Shown: positions 1 to 6,028 of the stretch, in pieces
Layout: every line of letters begins with the position of its first letter
How positions within the stretch are numbered: the first letter of the stretch is position 1
Origin: Clostridia bacterium
GTDB taxonomy: Bacteria; Bacillota_A; Clostridia; Oscillospirales; CAG-272
Direction: 5' to 3'
NCBI GenBank assembly: GCA_017935805.1
Contig: JAGBGV010000064.1
Location: 1-6,028, forward strand
Length of the DNA: 6,028 bases
The notes under the pieces: model-generated
What the model was told of the DNA's origin: nothing
What the model saw: the letters and a program-made list of their open reading frames with translations, nothing else
Databases searched by the model: none
Program-made: the position numbers and the translations under genes

Positions 1-50
1 ACAAGTGAATTCAAATTATACTAATAATAAAGTCAAATAGGAGTCAAAAC

Positions 51-383
51 ATGAAAGTTGCAATTATCGGATCAAGAGGAATAAACATAGATAACCTCGT
101 AGACTACCTTCCCGAGGGTACAGATGAGATCGTCTCCGGCGGTGCAAAAGGGGTTGACACCTGCGCCCGTGAATATGCAAACAACCACGGAATCAAGCTC
201 ACTGAATTTTTACCCCAATACAAGCTATACGGACGCGGCGCACACCTGAAGCGGAATCATAAGATAATCGAATACGCTGATACTGTGCTGGCTTTCTGGG
301 ACGGCGAGTCAAAAGGAACGGCCTTCGTTATCGAAAACTGCAAGAAGCTTTCAAAAGAGGTGCGTGTTATCATTATCCGCTAA
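51..383 (+). CDS. Small SLOG-superfamily (DUF2493, YspA-like) protein
   Basis: A complete 110-residue protein that looks like a single Rossmann-like SLOG domain. Visible motifs in order are an N-terminal beta strand running into GSRG (residues 7-10), the glycine-rich SGGAKGVD (29-36), KRNHKII (67-73) and WDGESKGT (83-90), followed by a last hydrophobic strand VRVIII. This pattern is the one seen in DUF2493/YspA-type proteins, which are related to the DprA and lysine-decarboxylase-like folds and are thought to bind nucleotides or nucleotide-derived ligands. No enzyme activity is established for the small stand-alone members. There is no signal peptide or membrane segment, so it should be cytosolic. 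The start is supported by GGAG at 40-43, 7 bases before the ATG. It is followed by about 50 bases before the next promoter, so it is probably not part of the downstream operon. I see no convincing terminator hairpin after it. The family call is firm, the cellular role unknown. Confidence 0.88.
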   Translation: MKVAIIGSRGINIDNLVDYLPEGTDEIVSGGAKGVDTCAREYANNHGIKLTEFLPQYKLYGRGAHLKRNHKIIEYADTVLAFWDGESKGTAFVIENCKKLSKEVRVIIIR

Positions 384-430
384 TATTCACATTATATATT
401 GCAAATTCCGTCAAAATTTCTTCCATATTA

Positions 431-459
431 TTTACTTTGCCGCCGATTCATGGTATAAT
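431..459 (+). promoter_or_regulatory. Extended -10 sigma-A type promoter of the DUF951-yfhO-ruvAB unit
   Basis: A perfect TATAAT lies at 454-459, with the extended -10 element TG at 451-452 and one base between. A TTTACT -35 box (four of six consensus matches) lies at 431-436, leaving a 17-base spacer. Transcription would start near 466, giving a short leader with GGAGG at 479-483, 5 bases before the ATG at 489. It looks like a constitutive housekeeping promoter. I looked for a LexA-like inverted GAAC/GTTC operator around it, since ruvAB is often SOS-controlled, and found only an isolated GAAC at 467-470. Confidence 0.8.
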
Positions 460-488
460 GAAAAGAGAACATTTAACCGGAGGACGCG

Positions 489-695
489 ATGAACATACCA
501 AAGATACTCGTTGGAGACAGGCTGGAGCTTAAAAAGAAGCATCCGTGCGGCACTTCTCTCTTTGAAGTACTGCGCATCGGCAGCGATATCCGCATCGTTT
601 GCACAGGTTGCGGACGTGATATGGTACTGCCGAGAGAAAAGCTCGAAAAAGCAATAAAAAAGATCCATCGCGCGGAGGAAGAAAATGGCAACTAA
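489..695 (+). CDS. DUF951 family small protein
   Basis: A complete 68-residue protein that matches the DUF951 family in length and motifs. It has a basic KKKHPCG block (residues 15-21), then the segment FEVLRIGSDIRIVC, and a CTGCGR block (38-43) followed by a basic, helix-like tail ending at residue 68. Cys20, Cys38 and Cys41 with His18 could form a small metal site, but that is inference. The domain is small, basic and probably cytosolic, and may bind nucleic acid; its function is not established. GGAGG at 479-483 places the start, and the gene is the first of the operon behind the promoter at 431-459. Its last 11 bases overlap the start of the yfhO-like gene, whose ribosome site lies inside this reading frame, so translation of the two is likely coupled. 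Confidence 0.9.
   Translation: MNIPKILVGDRLELKKKHPCGTSLFEVLRIGSDIRIVCTGCGRDMVLPREKLEKAIKKIHRAEEENGN
674..678 (+). promoter_or_regulatory. Ribosome binding site deciding the yfhO-like start
   Basis: GGAGG sits 6 bases before the ATG at 685 and inside the end of the DUF951 gene. It favours 685 over the in-frame ATG at 700, which would have only an A-run in front of it. The overlap of the two genes (685-695) follows from this choice. Confidence 0.8.
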
Positions 696-3675
696 AAAAA
701 TGACTGCTTTACCGCTTGAAAATAAACAAAAATTCCGTCTCTCAAGCGCATCTATCACCCTGCTCTGCTGCTTTGCTGTGCCTTTTCTTGCAATGATTTT
801 GCTGTACTGCTGTATCAAGGTGTGGCCCGCAGGTGAACATTCCGTGTTTGTACTCGACCTCAATGCACAGTACGTCTACTACTTCGAGGAGCTTCGGGAA
901 ATACTCACAGGCGGTGACTCCATAATATACTCCTTTAACCGAAATCTCGGCGGTGAGTTCCTCGGTATTTTTGCATATTATCTTTCAAGTCCTTTCTCCC
1001 TTTTGGTGGCGCTGTTCCCCAAAGCTATGATAACCGAGGCGATTTACCTTATTCTCGTGATGAAAACCGGCTTCTGCGGTCTGACCTTCGGATATTTTCT
1101 CAACAAGACTCGCAAGATGCACCCCACCCACACAGTTATGTTTGCATCAATGTACGCGCTCTCCGCATACGTTATCGTGATGCAGCACAACCTGATGTGG
1201 CTTGACAATATTATCGCATTCCCGCTGATACTGTATGCTATGGATCAGCTTATCATATACGGCAAGTACAAGATGTACATTATCGCTCTTGCTTACTGCC
1301 TTATGTCAAACTTCTATATCGGCTACATGACCTGTTTCTTTGTGATGATCTGGTTCTTTGTCCGATACTTCATGCTCACTCCCACAGAGCGCAATCCGAG
1401 AGACGTGGATTACCACTTTGCAAAGTCACTGATACGCATAGTTGCCGCATCAGTCATTGCTATAATGATCTCGGCAATAATCGTTCTCCCCGTTTACTAC
1501 TCCCTCTCCTTCGGCAAGCTTGAATTTTCCGAGCCAGACTACACCCCGAAGCAGATATTTGACTTTATTGACATTCTCACAAAGACATTCTTCGGATCAT
1601 ACGACACAGTACGCCCCGAAGGTATGCCTTTCCTCTACTGCGGCACTCTTGCCCTTGTGATCGCTCCCTTGTATTTCTTCTCGAAGAAGATCCCCACCCG
1701 CCGCAAGATCGGTTTTCTTGTGATCATGCTGTTCCTTGCGGTCAGCTTTAACTTCAATATTCTCGACTACATCTGGCACGGATTCCAGCGTCCAAACTGG
1801 CTCAACGCAAGATTTGCATATATGTTTGTCGGGCTGATGCTCGTCATGGCGGCTGACGCATTCCGCAATCTTTCGGAGATAGGTGTGCGTCCTGTTATGA
1901 CTTCAGCGGCACTGTGGTGCGGTATGCTGCTCGTGCTTGACAAATTCGGCTACGAAAACCTGCCCGACTTTGCCGCTGTATGGTGCGGAATACTGTTCCT
2001 TGCGATCACTGCGGCTGCTGTTCCTGCATTCATTCGCTCGGCAAATGACCGAAACCGCCGCAGGATCACATCAGCAACCTTGTGCTGTCTTGTTGTGGCA
2101 GAGCTTCTCGCCAACGGAGTCATCTCCCTCGGTAAGCTGGACGAGGATGTTGTGTTCTCTACCCGTGAATCCTACAGAAGCGTTATCGACAAGTATCTTG
2201 AAGCTGTGGACACATTTGATGAGGAGGACGACACCTTCTACCGTGCCGAAAAGCTGGTTCACCGCACCAAGAACGACGCAATGGCTCTTGATATAAACGG
2301 CATGACCAACTCCACCTCCACACTTAACGCACGCGTTATCAAGCTGCTGGCACAGTTCGGCTACGCTTCCCGCTCACACTGGTCGTATTACGCAGGCTCA
2401 ACTGCCCCCACAGATGCGCTCTTCGGTGTGAAATATATTATGACAGACCCGTCCTCCTCAGTGGATATCCCCTCTTATGTGTATGATCTGTATGAGCTGC
2501 ACTCTACTACCGAAGACGGAATTGAAACATACAAAAACCCGTTCGCCCTGTCAATCGCATTCTCCGGTAATGCAGGCGTGCTCGAATATGATTTGCCTCT
2601 CGTTGACCCGAATGCGCAAAAGGGCGGCATAATGGAAAGTGTTAAGGCACTGTTCAAGTCAATATTCAAGTCTCCCGATGCCGAGGAAGAAGAGGAAGAC
2701 ACCACACCAAAGCCGGTTGAGGAATATGTTAATCCCTTCACTTACATGAACGAGCTTTACTCTGTTCTTCTCGGACGTGAGGTGAATATCTGGACTCAGG
2801 CAACACTTGAAAGCACCAAGGACACCGGCTGTAAGCGCGTTTCCACCACAGGTCACAAAGGATATAAGCCCGACGGCTCGGGCGGAACCTCCAAGGTAAC
2901 TTACACACTCAACGTTGACTCCGAGATGCCTCTTTATGTGTACTTCCCGTCAAACTATCCACGCAAGGCAGCGTTCTACATCGACGGAGTTAAGGAAGGC
3001 TATTATTTCGACGGCAAGGACTTCTCAATCAAAGAGGTCGGCACTTTTGATGTCGGTGAAGTTGTTACAGTCGATCTTCAGCTGACAGGCGACTCTCTGT
3101 ACATTCGCAATGATGCACACTTCTTTTGGTATTTTGATGAAGGTGCATTTATTGATGCTGTGACAGAGCTTCAGGACGGTTCAATGACCGCTTATTCCAA
3201 GGTGGATCACAAGATATATGGCACAGTAACCGTACCTGACGGCGACTCGGTAATGCTCACCACCATTCCTTACGACGCAGGCTGGGAGGTTAAGGTCGAC
3301 GGCAAGGCAGTAACCACAGTTCCCGTGCTTGACGATACCCTGCTTGCCTTTGAGATCACTCCGGGTGAGCACAAGATCGAGATGGTTTACAAAGCTGACT
3401 GTCTCACAAACGGTCTGCTTCTCTCTATCGCAGGTATTTTACTCTTCGCCGCTTGCTGGGTAGCAGAATATCTGTACGACAGACGCCGCAAAAAGAACGG
3501 TACTTATGTTCGTGAAATCGCACTTCATCCCGATCGCGACTACGCGGATGACGAATATTTCTATGATTTCAGCACTTCCGCTGACGATCCCATGATCACG
3601 CTTGACAGAATGAATGACGTTCAGAATAACAAACCCGCGGAAGATAACAACAACTCAAAACAAGAGGATAAATAA
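685..3675 (+). CDS. YfhO-family polytopic membrane protein (likely GT-C-type glycosyltransferase)
   Basis: A complete 996-residue envelope protein of the YfhO family, in the usual size range. The N-terminal half (about 22-480) has roughly a dozen hydrophobic spans, the first at about 22-45. The first outer loop carries DLNAQYVYYF (58-67), where an acidic residue near the first span fits the GT-C glycosyltransferase pattern. Other family-like blocks are NLGGEFLGIFAYYLSSPF (87-104), NWLNARFAYMF (371-381), DALFGVKYIM (577-586) and IPYDAGWEVKVDGK (861-874). Residues about 481-907 form a large, probably extracellular, beta-rich domain. A last span (about 908-928) is followed by a basic RRRKK stop-transfer and a roughly 65-residue hydrophilic tail. 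In Bacillus subtilis and Listeria, YfhO is linked to adding sugar to lipoteichoic acid with CsbB and GtcA; neither partner is visible here, so the substrate is unknown. An acidic, proline-containing insert lies at about 664-680. The gene ends 3 bases before ruvA. Confidence 0.9.
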   Translation: MATKKMTALPLENKQKFRLSSASITLLCCFAVPFLAMILLYCCIKVWPAGEHSVFVLDLNAQYVYYFEELREILTGGDSIIYSFNRNLGGEFLGIFAYYLSSPFSLLVALFPKAMITEAIYLILVMKTGFCGLTFGYFLNKTRKMHPTHTVMFASMYALSAYVIVMQHNLMWLDNIIAFPLILYAMDQLIIYGKYKMYIIALAYCLMSNFYIGYMTCFFVMIWFFVRYFMLTPTERNPRDVDYHFAKSLIRIVAASVIAIMISAIIVLPVYYSLSFGKLEFSEPDYTPKQIFDFIDILTKTFFGSYDTVRPEGMPFLYCGTLALVIAPLYFFSKKIPTRRKIGFLVIMLFLAVSFNFNILDYIWHGFQRPNWLNARFAYMFVGLMLVMAADAFRNLSEIGVRPVMTSAALWCGMLLVLDKFGYENLPDFAAVWCGILFLAITAAAVPAFIRSANDRNRRRITSATLCCLVVAELLANGVISLGKLDEDVVFSTRESYRSVIDKYLEAVDTFDEEDDTFYRAEKLVHRTKNDAMALDINGMTNSTSTLNARVIKLLAQFGYASRSHWSYYAGSTAPTDALFGVKYIMTDPSSSVDIPSYVYDLYELHSTTEDGIETYKNPFALSIAFSGNAGVLEYDLPLVDPNAQKGGIMESVKALFKSIFKSPDAEEEEEDTTPKPVEEYVNPFTYMNELYSVLLGREVNIWTQATLESTKDTGCKRVSTTGHKGYKPDGSGGTSKVTYTLNVDSEMPLYVYFPSNYPRKAAFYIDGVKEGYYFDGKDFSIKEVGTFDVGEVVTVDLQLTGDSLYIRNDAHFFWYFDEGAFIDAVTELQDGSMTAYSKVDHKIYGTVTVPDGDSVMLTTIPYDAGWEVKVDGKAVTTVPVLDDTLLAFEITPGEHKIEMVYKADCLTNGLLLSIAGILLFAACWVAEYLYDRRRKKNGTYVREIALHPDRDYADDEYFYDFSTSADDPMITLDRMNDVQNNKPAEDNNNSKQEDK
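3664..3667 (+). promoter_or_regulatory. Ribosome binding site of ruvA, embedded in the end of the yfhO-like gene
   Basis: GAGG lies 11 bases before the ruvA ATG at 3679, a rather long spacing, and falls within the last codons of the upstream gene. The intervening bases are almost all A and T. Ribosomes ending at the upstream TAA (3673-3675) would be well placed to restart on ruvA, so the two are probably translationally coupled. Confidence 0.55.
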
Positions 3676-3678
3676 AAA

Positions 3679-4332
3679 ATGATCGAAACATTATACGGAA
3701 AGATATTTGAGCTTAATGCCACGTCCTGCACAGCAGTAATTGAGTGTGCAGGTGTCGGATACCATGTAACTGTTACCGCGAATACTCTGTCCCACCTTCC
3801 CTCTCCGAAATATGCACCGGACGGAACACAGCTTGATGGCACTCCTGTGAGAATTTTCACTCATATGGCAGTACGCGAGGACGCGGTAGAGCTGTTTGGC
3901 TTCCACAATCGCGAGGAACTGGAAATGTTCAAGCTGCTCATCAGCGTGTCAGGAATCGGTCCCAAGGCTGCTATGTCAGTTTTGTCATTGTTCACCCCAC
4001 ACGGACTTGCAAATGCAGTTGCGGCAGGAGATGTTAAGTCTATCTCCCGGGCTCCCGGAGTAGGAGCAAAGACAGCGGCAAGACTTGCGCTTGAGCTGAA
4101 GGATAAGATAGCAAAGGCATTCCCCACCCTCTCCGGCGGACATGCTGAAGAAGATATGATAAGCGTTGGTGCTTCTGTTCCTTCATCAAACAAGCTGACC
4201 GATGCACAAAGCGCACTCGCTGCCCTCGGATATTCCCGTTCGGAGATTGCCGCCGCAATGAAAAATGTTGATCTTAACGGTGAACTCGAAACAATTATCA
4301 AGCAAGCACTCTCGGCTCTTATGAAAAACTGA
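3679..4332 (+). CDS. ruvA: Holliday junction branch migration complex subunit RuvA
   Basis: A complete 217-residue RuvA, the tetrameric protein that binds four-way DNA junctions and loads the RuvB motor. Domain I (about 1-75) is the OB fold with GVGYHV (25-30) and the acidic pin in VREDA, whose Glu67 and Asp68 correspond to E. coli Glu55 and Asp56. Domain II has two helix-hairpin-helix motifs, around VSGIGPKAA (90-98) and APGVGAKTAARLALEL (125-140). A flexible linker (about 150-171) leads to domain III (172-217), which contacts RuvB and has the usual ALAALGYSRSEI segment. The OB fold carries about 10 extra residues in the loop around 40-56 compared with E. coli RuvA. The gene starts 3 bases after the yfhO-like gene and ruvB follows 16 bases later. 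Its TGA stop is followed in frame by TAA three codons on. Confidence 0.97.
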   Translation: MIETLYGKIFELNATSCTAVIECAGVGYHVTVTANTLSHLPSPKYAPDGTQLDGTPVRIFTHMAVREDAVELFGFHNREELEMFKLLISVSGIGPKAAMSVLSLFTPHGLANAVAAGDVKSISRAPGVGAKTAARLALELKDKIAKAFPTLSGGHAEEDMISVGASVPSSNKLTDAQSALAALGYSRSEIAAAMKNVDLNGELETIIKQALSALMKN

Positions 4333-4348
4333 TTGAGAGGTTAAAAAA

Positions 4349-5419
4349 ATGGATCATAACGAATTTGACTTTGAAAGCAGAATAATGTCCTCAAGCTTTG
4401 TGGAAGAGGATCAGGAAAACGAAAACTCCCTCCGTCCACATTCTCTTGACGAGTATATCGGACAAGAGAAAGCAAAGGATAATCTGCAGATACTTATAAA
4501 TGCGGCAAAGCTTCGCGGCGAATGCATTGACCATGTGCTTCTGTACGGTCCTCCCGGACTTGGTAAGACCACCCTCTCTGCAATTATCGCTGCCGAAATG
4601 GGAGTTAATCTCCGAATCACATCCGGCCCCGCAATCGAAAAGCGCGGCGACCTTGCGGCTTTGCTTACAAATCTCGGTGAGGGAGATGTACTGTTTATCG
4701 ACGAGATACACCGTATGCCACGCACCATTGAGGAGATACTCTATCCTGCAATGGAGGACTATGCCCTTGATATAATCATCGGCAAAGGTCCTGCGGCACG
4801 AAGCGTTCATCTTCCCCTCGCTCACTTTACTCTCATAGGAGCAACCACTCGTGCGGGTCAGTTGTCCACTCCTCTCCGCGACCGTTTCGGCGTTCAAATG
4901 AGACTTGAGCTGTACACACCTGCAGAGCTGTCACTTATCGTAAAGCGGTCTGCATCTATTCTTGATGTACCGATAGACGAGGACGGTGCACTTGAGATCG
5001 CTTCCCGCTCCAGAGGTACTCCTCGAATCGCAAACCGACTGCTCAAGCGAGTTCGTGACTATGCGCAGGTAAAGGGCAACGGCAGGATCACCTTGAAGAT
5101 CGCCCGCGAAGCTCTTAATATGCTTGAAATAGATGAGCTCGGACTTGACAATACTGACAGACGCGTGCTTGAGACGATAATTCGCTTCTATAACGGCGGT
5201 CCTGTCGGTCTTGAAGCGCTTGCGGCAACCATCGGTGAGGAGGCTGTAACTCTCGAGGACGTTTGTGAGCCGTATCTTTTGCAGATCGGATTTCTTGCAA
5301 GAACGATGCGCGGACGTATGGTAACAAAGCTCGGATATGAGCATCTCGGAATTCCATATGTTCAGAGAACAGATATGGCGACCGGCGGCAGTCAGGTGTC
5401 ATTTATTGACGAAGAATAA
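4349..5419 (+). CDS. ruvB: Holliday junction branch migration ATPase RuvB
   Basis: A complete 356-residue RuvB, the hexameric AAA+ motor that pumps DNA through RuvA-bound Holliday junctions in recombination and repair of stalled forks. In order: [12 protein letters not shown] (28-39), Walker [10 protein letters not shown] (67-75), Walker B LFIDEIH (115-121), sensor 1 GATTR (164-168), the arginine-finger region LRDRFG (176-181), and sensor 2 [10 protein letters not shown] (223-232). A C-terminal winged-helix domain (about 265-340) contains [17 protein letters not shown] and [17 protein letters not shown]. All catalytic motifs are intact. GAGAGG at 4335-4340, 8 bases before the ATG, fixes the start; the in-frame Met13 has no comparable site. 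It is the last gene of the unit and is followed at once by a terminator. Confidence 0.98.
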   Translation: MDHNEFDFESRIMSSSFVEEDQENENSLRPHSLDEYIGQEKAKDNLQILINAAKLRGECIDHVLLYGPPGLGKTTLSAIIAAEMGVNLRITSGPAIEKRGDLAALLTNLGEGDVLFIDEIHRMPRTIEEILYPAMEDYALDIIIGKGPAARSVHLPLAHFTLIGATTRAGQLSTPLRDRFGVQMRLELYTPAELSLIVKRSASILDVPIDEDGALEIASRSRGTPRIANRLLKRVRDYAQVKGNGRITLKIAREALNMLEIDELGLDNTDRRVLETIIRFYNGGPVGLEALAATIGEEAVTLEDVCEPYLLQIGFLARTMRGRMVTKLGYEHLGIPYVQRTDMATGGSQVSFIDEE

Positions 5420-5425
5420 CAATCC

Positions 5426-5454
5426 AGGAGACTTTCGGGTCTCCTTTTTGTTTT
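5426..5454 (+). terminator. Rho-independent terminator after ruvB
   Basis: AGGAGAC (5426-5432) pairs with GTCTCCT (5439-5445). A further T-G pair closes a TTCG tetraloop at 5434-5437. The stem runs directly into a T-rich tract (five T, G, four T). It starts 7 bases after the ruvB stop codon and ends the DUF951-yfhO-ruvAB unit. No A-rich tract of matching quality lies upstream, so it is probably one-directional. Confidence 0.9.
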
Positions 5455-5471
5455 GTCCTTTAACACATATG

Positions 5472-5530
5472 AGAAATAATTATTGCAACAGATACAAAAA
5501 TTTGTCAAGATGTGTCCGATTATTATTTCT
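5472..5530. repeat. AT-rich inverted repeat in the ruvB to beta-helix spacer
   Basis: A perfect 9-base inverted repeat, AGAAATAAT (5472-5480) and ATTATTTCT (5522-5530), encloses 41 bases. Inside it is a smaller palindrome-like element, ACAA (5494-5497) with TTGT (5502-5505). It could be a regulator site, an RNA hairpin or chance in AT-rich DNA. It is placed between the ruvB terminator and the next promoter, where upstream control of the beta-helix gene would be expected. No function can be assigned from sequence alone. Confidence 0.35.
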
Positions 5531-5531
5531 T

Positions 5532-5570
5532 AAAAGCAAGAACTGACCTCACGTCCTCTTGCGTGCTTTT
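5532..5570 (+). other. Hairpin-forming inverted repeats overlapping the -35 region of the next promoter
   Basis: AAAAGCA (5532-5538) is complementary to TGCTTTT (5564-5570). Two competing shorter stems are GCAAGA (5536-5541) with TCTTGC (5557-5562), and CACG (5550-5553) with CGTG (5562-5565). The right arms cover the predicted -35 box at 5559-5564. The T-rich bases after the stem make a weak backup terminator for read-through from ruvB possible. An operator is an alternative. Loops are long (15-25 bases for the larger stems), so confidence is low. Confidence 0.35.
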
Positions 5571-5587
5571 CTGTTTCGTGATATAAT
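5559..5587 (+). promoter_or_regulatory. Extended -10 promoter of the beta-helix gene
   Basis: A perfect TATAAT lies at 5582-5587 with the extended -10 TG at 5579-5580. A partial -35 TTGCGT lies at 5559-5564 after a 17-base spacer. The predicted start of transcription near 5594 gives a leader of about 29 bases before the ATG at 5623. The layout copies that of the promoter at 431-459: extended -10, weaker -35 and the same spacer length. Confidence 0.72.
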
Positions 5588-5609
5588 GTAGGTGCATGAA
5601 TTTTTCCAC

Positions 5610-5615
5610 AAGGAG
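5610..5615 (+). promoter_or_regulatory. Ribosome binding site deciding the beta-helix start
   Basis: AAGGAG lies 7 bases before the ATG at 5623. An in-frame ATG at 5596, nine codons earlier, lies at the predicted transcription start with no good ribosome site. It would also put a polar stretch in front of the signal peptide. The 5623 start is therefore preferred. Confidence 0.8.
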
Positions 5616-5622
5616 AAACATA

Positions 5623-6028
5623 ATGAAAAAGATCATCGCGCTTATTCTTGTTCTTTGCATGACACTCGGCATGGTAGTTTCAGTATCAGCCATGAATCCT
5701 TTTGCAAAGAGACTTAACCTTGTTCGCCTCATCCGTATAATGTTCGCCCCAAATGATAATTGATACGGAATCGGTGAACTTGACGACAATGTACTTACAG
5801 TATTTGTTGCACCTAACGGCAAGAAAGATGCTGACGGAACAGTCAAAAATCCTTACGCGACCCTTGAAGCCGCAAGAGACGCTATTCGTGGTATAAACAA
5901 GACAGGTCTTGACGGCATCAACGTTGTGTTTGCCGCAGGTGAATACAAGATTGGTAAGACAATAGTGCTTACCGCAGAAGACAGCGGTACAAAGAACTGT
6001 CCCATCACATATATTGCTAACGGTAATG
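5623..6028 (+). pseudogene. Secreted right-handed beta-helix protein, interrupted by an in-frame TGA and cut by the window edge
   Basis: The frame opens with a clear signal peptide: KK at residues 2-3, a hydrophobic core, and a likely cleavage after VSVSA at residue 23. A short basic stretch NPFAKRLNLVRLIRI (25-39) and FAPNDN follow, then a TGA at 5761-5763 (codon 47). The same frame continues without further stops to the window end. That part reads as the typical start of an exported parallel beta-helix protein: LTVFVAPNGKKDADGT, then NPYATLEAARDAIR, then VVFAAGEYKIGKTIVLTAEDSGT and PITYIANG. Such proteins are often polysaccharide lyases, other carbohydrate-active enzymes or surface adhesins; the catalytic part lies outside the window. 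No ATG, GTG or TTG offers a restart soon after the stop. A single-base change of a TGG (Trp) codon or a sequencing error would explain the stop; programmed read-through is possible but unsupported. Promoter and ribosome site look intact, which suggests recent damage or an artefact. Confidence 0.7.

Noticed and set aside
17..22. Possible -10 box TATACT for the SLOG gene
   Set aside because: It is well placed, but its -35 would lie left of the window and there is no extended -10, so it cannot be supported.
384..430. Terminator after the SLOG gene
   Set aside because: Only weak AT pairing (AAATT with AATTT) is visible, with no GC stem and no proper T tract.
467..478. LexA-like site in the operon leader (GAAC followed by ATTTAACC)
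   Set aside because: Only one half-site is present. The second half does not match GTTC.
694..700. Seven-A run at the start of the yfhO-like gene as a slippage or phase-variation site
   Set aside because: Runs of this length are common in AT-rich starts. Both overlapping frames are intact and nothing suggests programmed slippage.
432..863. 143-codon minus-strand open frame opposite the DUF951 gene and the start of the yfhO-like gene
   Set aside because: It lies antisense to two well-supported genes, has no recognisable domain, and spans the promoter at 431-459. It reads as a shadow frame.
3861..4301. 146-codon minus-strand open frame within ruvA
   Set aside because: It is antisense to an intact ruvA with all motifs. 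Its Ser/Ala-rich translation is what the complement of ruvA codons gives.
5337..5546. 69-codon + strand open frame overlapping the end of ruvB
   Set aside because: It crosses the ruvB stop and the strong terminator, has no ribosome site and has an unlikely composition, so it is not a gene.
5761..5763. TGA recoded as an amino acid across the genome (alternative genetic code)
   Set aside because: The five complete genes, about 1,740 codons, contain no internal TGA. Tryptophan is written TGG throughout, and ruvA uses TGA as its stop. A general reassignment would leave TGA in these genes.
5523..5846. 107-codon minus-strand open frame over the spacer and the beta-helix start
   Set aside because: It runs antisense to the signal peptide, promoter and hairpins of the + strand gene and shows no domain. 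The + strand reading explains the region better.

Overview
The window reads as part of a low-to-mid GC Gram-positive chromosome, most likely a gut- or rumen-type Clostridia of the Oscillospiraceae/Ruminococcaceae kind. This is an inference from three things: strong GGAGG-type ribosome sites, a DUF951 protein and a YfhO-type membrane protein (both typical of Firmicutes), and a secreted beta-helix protein. No single marker fixes the species. All genes I can support lie on the + strand.

Layout. (1) 51-383 is a small stand-alone SLOG/DUF2493 (YspA-like) protein. (2) 431-5454 is one transcription unit. It has an extended -10 promoter at 431-459, then a DUF951 protein (489-695), a 996-residue YfhO-family membrane protein (685-3675), ruvA (3679-4332) and ruvB (4349-5419), and it closes with a clear Rho-independent terminator (5426-5454). 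The genes overlap or lie 3-16 bases apart, each with its own Shine-Dalgarno, so translational coupling is likely. (3) 5455-5622 is an AT-rich spacer with inverted repeats and a second extended -10 promoter. (4) From 5623 to the window edge runs the start of a secreted right-handed beta-helix protein. Its frame is broken by a TGA at 5761-5763, just after the signal peptide region.

How they work together. RuvA and RuvB form the Holliday-junction branch-migration motor. YfhO proteins are multi-membrane-span envelope proteins linked to glycosylation of cell-surface polymers. DUF951 proteins are small, conserved and of unknown function. Their shared operon looks like housekeeping linkage rather than one pathway. 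No ruvC is present beside ruvAB and I see no LexA-type operator at the promoter.

Most of the window is ordinary core genome. The item most worth a second look is the interrupted beta-helix gene and the structured spacer in front of it. I found no CRISPR array, tRNA, rRNA, insertion sequence or obvious new defence or mobile system.
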